This document shows, in pieces, positions 34,093 through 43,583 of a DNA stretch of 64,000 nt. A program made the position numbers and the translations under genes. Position 1 is the stretch's first letter, and every line of letters begins with the position of its first letter. Location of the stretch: the NCBI GenBank assembly GCA_046296415.1, contig JBKBLN010000001.1, positions 1,178,001-1,242,000 on the forward strand, read 5' to 3'. Origin of the DNA: CAYNRA01 sp046296415. GTDB taxonomy: Bacteria; Bacteroidota; Bacteroidia; Cytophagales; Spirosomataceae. Below the pieces are notes generated by a model. It was not told the DNA's origin. It saw only the letters and a program-made list of their open reading frames with translations, and did not search any database.

Positions 34093-34606
34093 AGGCTCGA
34101 ATGAGTGGTTCTTTTAAAAATTGATAGACTGGGACACCCAAGGATTCTCCTAAACTACAGGCTGGTGAGCAAATACTCCACCGATCGTAGTTAATGGCAT
34201 GGTAGTGGTCATACTTGGTAATTCGAATGGGGTATAAATGGCAAGAAATAGGTTTCTTGAAATCGATCACTCCGTCTAAATAGGCTTGTTCAATACCGCA
34301 TTTTAGAATTCCTCGGTCATCATACAGTGCATACGCACATTCTTTATCTTGTATGGTGGGTGTCGAGTAATCCCCTTCCCAATCTCGGATGTAAACACCT
34401 TGTTCTTCGATTGCCGCAATACCTTCTGGCGAAAGGTATGGCTTCACTTTTTCATAGATTTCCTCCAATATGGGCAGTTCAACTTCTTCTAGTGGAGCGC
34501 CTAGATCTCCCTCAACACAACAGGCTCCTTTGCATTTTTCAAGATCGCAAACGAACATTTTCTCTGCTACATCATCACTGACGCAGGTATCCTCAATCAA
34601 GATCAT
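34034..34606 (-). CDS. DUF3109 family cysteine-rich protein
   Basis: A 190-residue protein with a conserved set of cysteines: FVCDLEKCKGACCVEGDLG near the N-terminus, then DKECAYALYDDRGILKCGIE, ISCHLYPIR, and WSICSPACSLGESLGVPVY. The family is distantly related to YkgJ-type metal (zinc/iron) chelating proteins. Function unknown. The gene starts 4 bases after the lytic transglycosylase stop and overlaps the ATL gene, so it sits in a four-gene operon. Confidence 0.9.
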   Translation of the reverse strand: MILIEDTCVSDDVAEKMFVCDLEKCKGACCVEGDLGAPLEEVELPILEEIYEKVKPYLSPEGIAAIEEQGVYIRDWEGDYSTPTIQDKECAYALYDDRGILKCGIEQAYLDGVIDFKKPISCHLYPIRITKYDHYHAINYDRWSICSPACSLGESLGVPVYQFLKEPLIRAYGEEWYHQLCQEIESKKSV

Positions 34607-34610
34607 TTTT

Positions 34611-36737
34611 TTATTTTCTGACTTTCAGTTCTTGTCCTAATGAAATGGTTTCATTGACCAATCCATTCATTTCTTTTAATTCATCAACCGTTAAACCATA
34701 GCGTTTGGAAATATTAAACAAAGTGTCCCCCTTTTCAACTTTATGGAATTTTCCTGGGTAAACTTTGGTCGGATATCCCGCGGGTATCCCACTCGTTATT
34801 TTTTTCTCTACCACCAAAGTCTGCCCCACTTTAATGGTATTGTCTGGTAATCCATTGAGTTGTTGGAGGTCAGCTACCGTTAAACCGTACTGTTTCGAAA
34901 TACTAAATAAGGTTTCTTTAGCAGCTACAAGGTGAGTCTTAGCTGGGGCTTCGGCGCTTGATGAGGGAACTTCAGTGGTTATTGCGGGTGAAATACCACT
35001 TGTTTTGGCCGGCAGTATGGGGGGGGCACTCAAGCGAATGACTTGATCGTATTGAACTGCCACACTTGACAAGTTGTTCCAAACCATTAGGTCCTCTTGT
35101 TTAAGATTGTACATCCGGGCAATCGAATATAAACTTTCACCCTGCCCAACCCGATGGACTCCATTAGCTGGAATGGGTTTCACAACGCTAGTTGGTACGG
35201 GTATGACCGTCGTGTTAACCGCTTTATTTTCTTCTTTTTTCGGTGGAACAACCACTGTTGTATTGGGTGGGGTTGTGGGTTGACTGACCACCGTTGGACT
35301 TGTTTTGACCGGAACAGTAACATCTACATTAACCACTTCGACTTCTTCTTCCTCTTCAACAACCGGCTTAGTTGGAGTGGATGTTACGGTTTCGGTAGGT
35401 ACTTGATTTAGTACGGGTTGGGTTGCTGGAATTTCCTTAGGGCCTTCTTCAATGATTTCAATGGGTTTTTTCTTGGGACGTTTTCCTTGTAAATAAAGAA
35501 CTCGCCCTTTTTGAACATAGCGTGCATTGTCTAGGCGATTAAACACCATTATTTTTTTTAATTGTATTCCATAAATTTGGCTAATGTCCCAAAGCGTTTG
35601 GTTTTCCAATACTGTATGGAAAGAAATAGGTCCTTTGCTTTTCTTTTTTTGTAAATAATAGATGTTCCCGGCTTTCACCATGTCCCGATCTGTAAGGTCA
35701 TTGTAACTTAAAAATGCTTTGATACTGACTTTCCCTTTGGCGGCTAACTGGGCTACTTCATCTCCCGGGGAAGCTAATATCCCTTTTTTGCCGTTTATTT
35801 CATAGAAAATTGGTTCATCAGGGCCGATATTGGTGGGTGTCATTCGCTTAAGTTGCGGGAAAGTGCCAGCGGCATTTCCTTTTGCTAGCCGTTCATTGCC
35901 CTGTAGCCGGATTCGGGCGGCATCTTGAATCGAGGCTCGAATGTAAACAAGGTAATTTTTATCGGTGGGAATGGAGGGTGAAATCAACCATTGATTGTAT
36001 TCTCCTAACTGCGAAGGATCCAGAAGCAGCTGTTGAGCAATTTCGTCCAGAGAACGACCATTCGTTTCTAATGTAACCAAGCTAAACATCGAATCAGGGA
36101 TGCGGTCAAGTCGATGTTCAAAAGCTTCTTTGTAGGCGATGGCCTTAACGAGATAACGATCAGTGGTTTCGGTCAATTCAATTTCCTTCGCTCCTGACCA
36201 AGAGGAAGGGATGACTTTGGTGACTCCCGCTAAACCATAAAAATAGGATAGGAGGGAGGATACCCAGTTTCGGTAAACAAGTTGGCTTCGCTTGAGGTAG
36301 GCAGCCGCCGCTTGTGAGGATAGTCCAATGTGGCGACGCTCATCTACGTAGCTATTGATGACGAGGCCAAGTTCTTTGGCTGTACCCTCTTTAAACTGCC
36401 AGTAGCCTTCAGCTTTGGATTCTGAAACAGCATTGGCCATTAAATTACTTTCCAATACTGCAATGTACTTGAAGTCGGTCGGAAGATCTTCTTTTTGAAA
36501 TACGGATTCGATGACGGGGAAATACAGTTGCATCCGTTCCAATTGTTGGTTTAAATACACATTGGGTCGCAGAAGATTATTAATTTCTGTATTCACCATT
36601 TGTTGGACACGGGGAGATAACCTTAGGGTAATGCCCGCAAATGAAGTCTCGCTTCCAACTTGGGGAATTGGATAGGTCATTTGACCAAATGTAAACAAGG
36701 GCAATATCCACGCCCATAGAATCAATGACTTTTTCAT
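34611..36737 (-). CDS. LysM-containing lytic transglycosylase (MltD-like)
   Basis: A 708-residue secreted peptidoglycan enzyme. Signal peptide (WAWILPLFTFGQ), an SLT catalytic domain (about 75-230) with the catalytic Glu in YIAVLESNLMANAVS (Glu96) and EGYWQFKEGTAKELGL, a long Pro/Thr/Val/Glu-rich linker (about 430-510) and at least four LysM repeats, such as HTVLENQTLWDISQIYGI, HRVGQGESLYSIARMYNL, HLVAAKETLFSISKQYGL and HKVEKGDTLFNISKRYGL. LysM binds peptidoglycan. It overlaps the O-methyltransferase gene by four bases. Confidence 0.93.
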   Translation of the reverse strand: MKKSLILWAWILPLFTFGQMTYPIPQVGSETSFAGITLRLSPRVQQMVNTEINNLLRPNVYLNQQLERMQLYFPVIESVFQKEDLPTDFKYIAVLESNLMANAVSESKAEGYWQFKEGTAKELGLVINSYVDERRHIGLSSQAAAAYLKRSQLVYRNWVSSLLSYFYGLAGVTKVIPSSWSGAKEIELTETTDRYLVKAIAYKEAFEHRLDRIPDSMFSLVTLETNGRSLDEIAQQLLLDPSQLGEYNQWLISPSIPTDKNYLVYIRASIQDAARIRLQGNERLAKGNAAGTFPQLKRMTPTNIGPDEPIFYEINGKKGILASPGDEVAQLAAKGKVSIKAFLSYNDLTDRDMVKAGNIYYLQKKKSKGPISFHTVLENQTLWDISQIYGIQLKKIMVFNRLDNARYVQKGRVLYLQGKRPKKKPIEIIEEGPKEIPATQPVLNQVPTETVTSTPTKPVVEEEEEVEVVNVDVTVPVKTSPTVVSQPTTPPNTTVVVPPKKEENKAVNTTVIPVPTSVVKPIPANGVHRVGQGESLYSIARMYNLKQEDLMVWNNLSSVAVQYDQVIRLSAPPILPAKTSGISPAITTEVPSSSAEAPAKTHLVAAKETLFSISKQYGLTVADLQQLNGLPDNTIKVGQTLVVEKKITSGIPAGYPTKVYPGKFHKVEKGDTLFNISKRYGLTVDELKEMNGLVNETISLGQELKVRK

Positions 36738-37378
36738 AGTGTTTTTACTCGGGTGATTAAGAGTCCATCCCGGATGGGTAAAAGAATGTTTTCAGTTCTT
36801 GGGTCGTCGTGGAGGTATTGGTTGTAGGCCCGTAAGCCATTGGTCTTTTTGTCTTGAATTTGATCGTCCGGGACTTTTTGATCCCATAGGACATTGTCTG
36901 AGATTATGACACCTCCAGGATTCATACGATCGATCACCAAATCATAATAAACCGGATAAGCTAGTTTGTCGGCATCGATGAATACTAGATCAAACGTCCA
37001 TTCCGTGTTGAGTGTCGGAATGATATCTCGGGCATTGCCAATTCGGTAATCGATTACTTCGCGGTAATCGCTAGCATCAAAGAAAGATCGAGTGAATGAT
37101 TCCAATTCCTCATTGATGTCGATAGTTAAGAGGCGACCACCCGGGCGGAGGCCCTCTGCTAAACAAAGGGCAGAATACCCCGTATAGGTGCCGATTTCAA
37201 GAATGTGTGTAGGTTGAAGAAACTTACTAAGCATGGAAAGTAATCTTCCTTGGTAAGCACCGGAAAGCATTCGAGGTTGCAAAATTTTGGCATGCGTTTC
37301 TCTATCCAGCCTTTGCAATAATTCTCCAGGAGGAGAGGTATGCGCAAGGCAGTATTTTTCCGTTTTTTCTTCTACCAT
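36734..37378 (-). CDS. Class I SAM-dependent O-methyltransferase
   Basis: A 214-residue catechol/caffeoyl-CoA-type O-methyltransferase: SAM motif I in ILEIGTYTGYSALCLAEGL, motif II LLTIDINEE, metal/catalytic region DLVFIDADKLAYPVYYD and GGVIISDNVLWDQKV. Acts on an unknown small molecule. ATG at 37378 is preferred over a TTG at 37393. First gene of an apparent operon with the transglycosylase, DUF3109 and ATL genes. Confidence 0.93.
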   Translation of the reverse strand: MVEEKTEKYCLAHTSPPGELLQRLDRETHAKILQPRMLSGAYQGRLLSMLSKFLQPTHILEIGTYTGYSALCLAEGLRPGGRLLTIDINEELESFTRSFFDASDYREVIDYRIGNARDIIPTLNTEWTFDLVFIDADKLAYPVYYDLVIDRMNPGGVIISDNVLWDQKVPDDQIQDKKTNGLRAYNQYLHDDPRTENILLPIRDGLLITRVKTL

Positions 37379-37476
37379 ATAGACAATTGGCAATTCAAGT
37401 AAACAAAAATAGCTTTTTTTCGGAATTTCCCTAATGTTCTGTGGTAATTAACGCAGACATTCGGTTTGTGAATAGT

Positions 37477-37502
37477 AAAAAGCCACCCGAAGGTGGCTTT
37501 TT
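37477..37502 (-). terminator. Rho-independent terminator of the rimP-nusA-infB operon
   Basis: Symmetric hairpin AAAAAGCCACC/GGTGGCTTTTT with a CGAA loop, directly after the infB stop at 37509. The A- and T-runs would let it work in both directions. Confidence 0.93.
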
Positions 37503-37508
37503 AGAAAA

Positions 37509-40493
37509 TTAAAGTGTCCGTTTAATCTCACGGATTTCGTAGCTTTCCAAGATATCTCCAATGTGAAGATCGTGGTAGTTTTTGATACTCAGACCACATT
37601 CGTAACCTGTTTTTACTTCAGCGACATCATCTTTGAAACGTTTCAATTGATTGATTTCGCCTTCGTGTACTACGATACCTTCCCGGATAATTCGGATTTT
37701 ATTATTTCGCTTGACGTGTCCATTCAATACATAACACCCGGCCACAGTTCCAACTTTCGAAATCTTGAAGACCTCTCGAATCTCGATGTTTCCTAGTACC
37801 ACCTCTTCCTCTTTTGGAGCCAAGAGTCCTTCCATAGCCAACTTGATTTCTTCGATGGCGTCGTAGATAATGGAGTACAATCGGATTTCGATTTGTTCTT
37901 GATCGGCGATTTTTCGTGCGTTATTGGAAGGACGAACCTGGAAACCTAGAATAATGGCATCGGCGGCAGTAGCCAACAACACATCGGATTCGGAGATAGG
38001 TCCAACGGCTTTGTGAATGATTCGAACTTGAACTTCATCGGTAGCAAGTTTGAGCAATGAGTCGGACAAAGCCTCTACCGATCCATCGAAATCACCTTTG
38101 ATGATTACGTTCAGTTCATGGAATGCACCGATGGCTTTCCGACGACCAATTTCATCCAAAGTAATATGTTTCTTGGCACGGATACTTTGTTCCCGAATGA
38201 TTTGCTCCCGTTTGTTGGCAATTTCTCTTGCTTCCCGTTCGGTTGACATGACATTGAACTTATCACCGGCCTGTGGTGCTCCGGGTAGACCCAGGATCTG
38301 AACCGGGATGGAGGGACCTGCCGTTTGAATTCGTTGACCAATGTCATTAACCATAGCCCGGACGCGCCCAAAGTATTGTCCAGCCAATATGATATCTCCT
38401 TGATTCAAAGTACCATTTTGGACTAATATGGTCGATACGTAACCTCTTCCTTTATCCAAGGAAGCTTCAACCACGGTCCCTGAGGCTTCGCGGTCTGGAT
38501 TGGCTTTAAGTTCCAGAAGTTCCGCCTCAAGGAGAACTTTATCCAACAATTCATCGATTCCGATACCCGCTTTGGCAGATACCTCTTGTTCTTGATATTT
38601 TCCACCCCAACTTTCTACTAGGATGTTTTCTTGGGCCAAGTCTTCCCGAATTTTCTGAGGATTCGCACCGGGCTTATCAATTTTATTTAATGCGAATACA
38701 ATCGGTACACCGGCGTTTTGCGCATGGTTTATGGCTTCGCGGGTTTGTGGCATCACCGAGTCGTCGGCGGCAATAACGATGATTACAATATCCGTTAATT
38801 TAGCACCCCGTGCCCGCATGGCGGTAAAAGCTTCGTGACCAGGTGTATCCAAGAAAGTAACTTGTTTACCTTTGTTAGGGCCTTCCTTGATTTTTACTGA
38901 ATAGGCACCAATGTGCTGGGTAATTCCTCCGGCTTCTTTATCGGCTACCCGGGTTCTCCGGATGTAGTCGAGGAGGGAGGTTTTACCGTGGTCAACGTGA
39001 CCCATGATGGTCACAATGGGAGCACGATGAAGCAGATCCTCCGGATTGTCCTCAATCTCCAATAGGTCGGACTTCAATTCATCTTCAGCGGAGATAAATT
39101 CGACATCAAAACCGAATTCTAAAGAGATCAATTGAATCGCTTCGGCATCAAGGCGTTGGTTGATGGAGACAAACATCCCCATGCCCATACAGGTAGAGAT
39201 AACCTCATTGACACTAACATCCATAATCGAAGCCAGTTCAGAGGCCGAGATAAACTCGGTCACCCGCAAGATTTGGTTGTCCTCCTGTTCCCGCATGTTG
39301 GCAGCTTCCTCCATTTCCGCGCGCGTTCTTCGCTTATCACGGCGGTATTTGGCACCAAAATCAGGTCCTTTGGTGTTCATCCGTGCCATGGTTTGCTTGA
39401 TGCTGTCTTTTACATCACTATCCCGCACGGAGTCTTTTCTGTTTTTATCTTTTTTCTTGTCTGCTACTTTTCCAGGCCGTGCTCCACCACCGCTTGACTG
39501 GGATGGGGCCGTATTGGTACCACTAGCGGCTGGACGCGATGGGTTATTTTGGTTGGTTCCACCTTGAGGCCTTGGTTGACCACCCGGATTAGCCGGTCGA
39601 GCTTGAGACGAATTATTTCCCGAGGAAGATTGCGTGGTATCGCCCACTTTCTCTCCTTTCTTCAAGACTCGTTTCCGCTTCTTTTTATTTTTACTGTCCG
39701 CATTGTTTGAACTTTTGCGGTCAACTGGTAATTCAATTTTACCCAAAACTTTTAAGCCTTGTAATTTTTCACCTTTGGCAACAATCAGGGCGTCTGGATC
39801 AACTTCCTCTGCTGGAGAGGAGGCAGGTGCTTCGACAACCACTGTTTGAGTGGGAGGTGGGGTAGGTGTGGGGGCTGGTTCCACTGCTTTGGGTGCAGGA
39901 ATCTCTTTTTGAACCGGTGGTTCTGGGGTTTCGATCACAGGTATTGGTTTTTCTACCACAGGTTCCGGTTTAGGTGCAGGAACATCAGCGGGTTTTTCGA
40001 TGACAGGAAGAGGTTTCGGTTCTTCCACGGGCGCTTTGGGCTCTGGAGCTGGGGGAGTCACCACCGCTTCGGGAACTGCTGGTGCAACCACCTGTGGTTC
40101 AGGAGCCACTTCAGGTTGCGGGGGTGCTGGGGAAGGCGCAGGTTTGGTGGGTTTATTGAGATCGATTTTACCGATCACTTTAGGACCTCCAAGGGCATGC
40201 CCCATGCGAATATATTCCGGCTCAGACTCCTCTTTGGGAGCCGGCGTGGAGACAGATTCTACAGGTGTGGACTCTGATGAAGTTTTGGTCGATGCCACTC
40301 GATCATCCCCCCCCAATAAAGACGGTTCGTTGAACACCTTGGCCAAATATTGTAGATGAACAAACGTTAATTTGGTATTGGGGTTGTTGTCGACATGAAG
40401 TCCACCGGCTTCCAGCTTCTCAATTAAGGTAGTAGTACCTACATTAAGCGTACTGGCGGCTTGCTTCAAACGCATCATTTTCTCTTCCGACAT
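37509..40493 (-). CDS. infB: Translation initiation factor IF-2
   Basis: A 994-residue IF-2. The N-terminal 400 residues are low-complexity, rich in Pro, Ala, Val and Glu, then in Asn, Gly, Lys and Arg, as in other Bacteroidota. The G domain starts near residue 495 with GHVDHGKT (G1), then FLDTPGHEAFTAMRARGA (G3) and ALNKIDKPGA (G4); SAKAGIGIDELLD is G5. The C-terminal domains with KVGTVAGCYVLNGHVKRN and FKDDVAEVKTGYECGLSI bind initiator tRNA. Follows nusA by 57 bases and ends the operon. Confidence 0.98.
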   Translation of the reverse strand: MSEEKMMRLKQAASTLNVGTTTLIEKLEAGGLHVDNNPNTKLTFVHLQYLAKVFNEPSLLGGDDRVASTKTSSESTPVESVSTPAPKEESEPEYIRMGHALGGPKVIGKIDLNKPTKPAPSPAPPQPEVAPEPQVVAPAVPEAVVTPPAPEPKAPVEEPKPLPVIEKPADVPAPKPEPVVEKPIPVIETPEPPVQKEIPAPKAVEPAPTPTPPPTQTVVVEAPASSPAEEVDPDALIVAKGEKLQGLKVLGKIELPVDRKSSNNADSKNKKKRKRVLKKGEKVGDTTQSSSGNNSSQARPANPGGQPRPQGGTNQNNPSRPAASGTNTAPSQSSGGGARPGKVADKKKDKNRKDSVRDSDVKDSIKQTMARMNTKGPDFGAKYRRDKRRTRAEMEEAANMREQEDNQILRVTEFISASELASIMDVSVNEVISTCMGMGMFVSINQRLDAEAIQLISLEFGFDVEFISAEDELKSDLLEIEDNPEDLLHRAPIVTIMGHVDHGKTSLLDYIRRTRVADKEAGGITQHIGAYSVKIKEGPNKGKQVTFLDTPGHEAFTAMRARGAKLTDIVIIVIAADDSVMPQTREAINHAQNAGVPIVFALNKIDKPGANPQKIREDLAQENILVESWGGKYQEQEVSAKAGIGIDELLDKVLLEAELLELKANPDREASGTVVEASLDKGRGYVSTILVQNGTLNQGDIILAGQYFGRVRAMVNDIGQRIQTAGPSIPVQILGLPGAPQAGDKFNVMSTEREAREIANKREQIIREQSIRAKKHITLDEIGRRKAIGAFHELNVIIKGDFDGSVEALSDSLLKLATDEVQVRIIHKAVGPISESDVLLATAADAIILGFQVRPSNNARKIADQEQIEIRLYSIIYDAIEEIKLAMEGLLAPKEEEVVLGNIEIREVFKISKVGTVAGCYVLNGHVKRNNKIRIIREGIVVHEGEINQLKRFKDDVAEVKTGYECGLSIKNYHDLHIGDILESYEIREIKRTL

Positions 40494-40550
40494 AAAAAAT
40501 TTACCTGTTTTTAAATAATACTTCTATCTCATTGCGGTAACCTTTTGGAA

Positions 40551-41795
40551 TTATTCGAATTCATTCGATAAAATTTGAATGACTTCGTCAATCGTTTCCT
40601 CTTCCAACTCGGTTCTCCGTACGAGATCCTCTTTACTGATGGCCAATACAGACTTGGCCGTGTCTAATCCGATTTTCTTGAATTCCAACAAGATCCATTC
40701 TTCGATCTCATCCGTAAATTCCAACAAATCTACATCCTCTTCTTCAACTTCTCCTTCAATATCACGGAAAACATCAATCTCGTAGCCTACCAATTTGCTG
40801 GCTAGCTTGATATTCAATCCTCCACGACCGATCGCCAGTGAAACTTGATCAGGTTTTAAGAAAACCGAAACCCGTTTGCGATCCTCATCTACATTGATGG
40901 TTGAAATCTTGGCAGGACTAAGTGCCCGTGAAATTAATAAAGGTAAATTTTCGGTGTATTGAATAACGTCAATATTTTCATTTTCAAGTTCCCGAACAAT
41001 GGGATGGATCCGAGATCCTTTCATCCCAACACAAGCACCCACGGGATCAATCCGGTCGTCATACGATTCCACAGCGACTTTTGCTCGATCGCCAGGCTCA
41101 CGCACTACTTTCCGAATGGTAATTACTCCGTCCCCAATTTCCGGGATCTCTTGCTCAAATAATCGCTCCAAAAAGACTGGAGAGGTTCTGGAGACAGTCA
41201 CTTTGGGTGTACCGTTATTCATTTCGACTTTATGAATTACCCCCCGAACATTGAAGCCTTTCCGAAATTTGTCTTTTGGGATTTGTTCCCCTTTGGGTAA
41301 AGAAAGTTCATTACCTTCCTGGTCATGTAAAATCACTTCACGACCCAATACTTGATATACGTCGGCTGTAATTAACTCACCCACCTGATCTTTGTACTGG
41401 TTGTATAACATCTCCTTTTCCAAATCCTTGATCTTTTGAATCAGGGTTTGGCGGGCGGTTTGAACGATACGACGTCCAAAATCTTCCAACTTAACCTCCT
41501 CGGCTACTTCTTCTCCAATCTCAAAGTCAGGCTCAATCTTCTTCGCCTCCGACAACGGAATTTTATCCACATCCCAAATGTCCTCTGAGTTATCATCCAC
41601 AATTTCCCGCGTACGCCACATTTCTAAGTCACCACTTTCAGCATTTAAAATGACATCAAAGTTGTGATCTGATCCAAACTTTTTGCGGATCATGGTTCGG
41701 AATACTTCTTCCAAAACCGCAATCATCGTTGGGCGGTCAATATTCTTTTCACGCGCAAACTCCGAAAAAGAAGCTATTAATTCTCCACTATGCAT
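40551..41795 (-). CDS. nusA: Transcription termination/antitermination factor NusA
   Basis: A 414-residue NusA. Order: N-terminal RNA-polymerase-binding domain (about 1-125), S1 domain (ELITADVYQVLGREVILHD onward), two KH domains (VGACVGMKGSRIHPIVREL and VSLAIGRGGLNIKLASKLVG), and an acidic C-terminal tail with HhH-like ILLEFKKIGLDTAKSVLAIS. It lacks the AR repeats of E. coli NusA. Starts 14 bases after rimP. Confidence 0.98.
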   Translation of the reverse strand: MHSGELIASFSEFAREKNIDRPTMIAVLEEVFRTMIRKKFGSDHNFDVILNAESGDLEMWRTREIVDDNSEDIWDVDKIPLSEAKKIEPDFEIGEEVAEEVKLEDFGRRIVQTARQTLIQKIKDLEKEMLYNQYKDQVGELITADVYQVLGREVILHDQEGNELSLPKGEQIPKDKFRKGFNVRGVIHKVEMNNGTPKVTVSRTSPVFLERLFEQEIPEIGDGVITIRKVVREPGDRAKVAVESYDDRIDPVGACVGMKGSRIHPIVRELENENIDVIQYTENLPLLISRALSPAKISTINVDEDRKRVSVFLKPDQVSLAIGRGGLNIKLASKLVGYEIDVFRDIEGEVEEEDVDLLEFTDEIEEWILLEFKKIGLDTAKSVLAISKEDLVRRTELEEETIDEVIQILSNEFE

Positions 41796-41809
41796 ACACG
41801 TATGATTGT

Positions 41810-42274
41810 TTATTTAAAAGAAACCTGCACGGTTGTCTGTTTAATGTCTGAATACTTTATTGTTTGTACTTCGGTTACTTGTTTTTTCTTGGTCGATTCA
41901 GGCAATACCTCACATGAGTCCTCCGTCGCCATTTCCAGCTTGCCTTTGATCACCTGTCCATCGTTTAAAACGACCTTGACCGATCGACCCACATTTTTTT
42001 TGTATTGACGAGCGAGCCGTAAGGGGGTATCTACTCCCGGTGAAGAAACCTCCAATACATACGCATCTTCGATTTTTTCGTCCAATAGGGCACCAATCTC
42101 TCGACTTAGCGCACCACATTGGTCAATCCCGATTCCTTCATCCGAATCCAACAAGATGACCAATTTAGATCGTATCTTATTGATCGATACCTGTATATCC
42201 ACCACAAAGAATTGATCCTCTTGCAAAACAGGCTGTATCACCTCCAGGATCTCCTCCTTACTTAACATCCCCAT
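41810..42274 (-). CDS. rimP: Ribosome maturation factor RimP
   Basis: A 154-residue RimP, needed for 30S subunit maturation: LVILLDSDEGIGIDQCGALSRE is represented by GIGIDQCGALSREI, then DAYVLEVSSPGVDTPLRLARQY and the basic SH3-like C-terminal domain ending with TVQVSFK. First gene of rimP-nusA-infB. Its leader carries a good promoter and a terminator-like hairpin. Confidence 0.95.
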   Translation of the reverse strand: MGMLSKEEILEVIQPVLQEDQFFVVDIQVSINKIRSKLVILLDSDEGIGIDQCGALSREIGALLDEKIEDAYVLEVSSPGVDTPLRLARQYKKNVGRSVKVVLNDGQVIKGKLEMATEDSCEVLPESTKKKQVTEVQTIKYSDIKQTTVQVSFK

Positions 42275-42292
42275 CGTTTATCAATTTACAAC

Positions 42293-42317
42293 AAAAAAGG
42301 AGGATGTTATCCTCCTC
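42293..42317 (-). terminator. Terminator-like hairpin in the rimP leader (possible attenuator)
   Basis: On the minus strand GGAGGA/TCCTCC with a TAACA loop is followed by six T, all between the promoter at 42335-42365 and the rimP ATG at 42274. Its position inside the leader suggests premature termination control of the operon. Confidence 0.65.
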
Positions 42318-42334
42318 ACCGATTCAATCACGTG

Positions 42335-42365
42335 CAAAATTAGTTTTTTATTTGTTGAAATACAA
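42335..42365 (-). promoter_or_regulatory. Promoter of the rimP-nusA-infB operon
   Basis: On the minus strand TTG (42363-42365), a 20-base spacer, and TAATTTTG (42335-42342): full match to the Bacteroidota -33/-7 consensus. Confidence 0.75.
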
Positions 42366-42440
42366 TATTAGTTAGTAAAATTGCAGTGGTTCTTTTAATT
42401 TCCTCCCATTAATTGCATCGTTGATCGCCTCACCACACAC

Positions 42441-43583
42441 ATGAAGGAAACGACTTGGTGGTATCGCGGGTTTCTTTGGATCCGACGATTTTATTTTCTG
42501 TTGAATATTCTGTTGGTCCTGTATACGTTACTGGTCTATCAATTATCCTATGAAGCAGATATCAAGCACTGGTTAGCAGGTTTTTTGATGCTATCATTAC
42601 CTGTGGCCTGGATCGGAAATGTGTTTTTTTTACTAACTTATTTGGCGGGAGGGTCATGGAAATTTCTGTTATCGGCCCTTGTTATTGCGTTAGGATATCC
42701 ATTTTGGCAGCGTACTTTCCAGTTCAATCCACCACCTGATCCTGAAGCTTCTCAAGGAATTTCTGTATTGAGTTACAATACCATGTACATGGATTATTTC
42801 GACTATTATGACCAGCGAGATACGGCCATGGTCAAATATTTTGTCGCTTCTTTACCTCTCTTGGATGCCGACATTGAATGTTATCAAGAACTTTACAATG
42901 ATGACAAATTTCAGGATTTCCAAATTTTAAAAAAGCTCAAGCGGTCCAATCAATATTATACCTATATGCATGCCACCGAGGGGAATGATCAAGGTCAGGG
43001 ATCCATCGGTTTGGCCATTTTCTCGAAATATAAAATGTTCAACAAACGGGAGGTATACTGGAAATTGAACAACAATGGTATTTTGGCGGTGGATATGCAA
43101 ATCGGAAAGGATACGATCACGGTAATTAACATTCAAATGCATTCCATGGGCATTCGATTGAGTCGAGTTTTAGAGGCCAGGGATGACAACCAACGCGTAA
43201 AAGAAGAAGCTAAAACCGTATTTGGGCAATTGAAACATGGTTTTGAAGAGCGGACACTTCAGGCGGCGGAATTGGAAAAGATCATCCGGGAAAGTCGGTA
43301 CCCCATTTTATTATGTGGGGACCTAAATGAATTACCGTATGGTTATGCGTATGGCCGAATTCGAAAGCATTTGGCGAATGCATTTGAAGAGCGCGGGCGT
43401 GGCTTTGGATTTACCTACAACCACCTCCCGCGCTACATTCGCATCGATCATATCTTTTTTGATATCAGCCATTTTGATATCCTAGGATTCAATACACTCA
43501 ATACCTTGCCTTTCTCAGACCATTACCCAGTGAAAGGATATTTCCTTCCCAAGTCAAAATCCGATTCGCGGGCGTTGAATTGA
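42441..43583 (+). CDS. Membrane-anchored endonuclease/exonuclease/phosphatase family protein
   Basis: A 380-residue protein with three N-terminal membrane segments (FLLNILLVLYTLLVYQL, IKHWLAGFLMLSLPVAWIG and WKFLLSALVIALGYPFW) and an EEP domain from about residue 110: GISVLSYNTMYMDYFD, ECYQEL (metal Glu), ILLCGDLNELPYGYAYG and IRIDHIFF with FSDHYPVKGYF (catalytic His). May act on nucleic acids or lipid phosphates in the periplasm. Its end overlaps the convergent nadE gene by 30 bases. Confidence 0.9.
   Translation: MKETTWWYRGFLWIRRFYFLLNILLVLYTLLVYQLSYEADIKHWLAGFLMLSLPVAWIGNVFFLLTYLAGGSWKFLLSALVIALGYPFWQRTFQFNPPPDPEASQGISVLSYNTMYMDYFDYYDQRDTAMVKYFVASLPLLDADIECYQELYNDDKFQDFQILKKLKRSNQYYTYMHATEGNDQGQGSIGLAIFSKYKMFNKREVYWKLNNNGILAVDMQIGKDTITVINIQMHSMGIRLSRVLEARDDNQRVKEEAKTVFGQLKHGFEERTLQAAELEKIIRESRYPILLCGDLNELPYGYAYGRIRKHLANAFEERGRGFGFTYNHLPRYIRIDHIFFDISHFDILGFNTLNTLPFSDHYPVKGYFLPKSKSDSRALN

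Noticed and set aside
39846..40359. Long plus-strand frames opposite infB
   Set aside because: Caused by the Pro/Ala/Glu-rich repeats of IF-2; composition on the opposite strand is Gly/Trp/Phe-rich and not protein-like.
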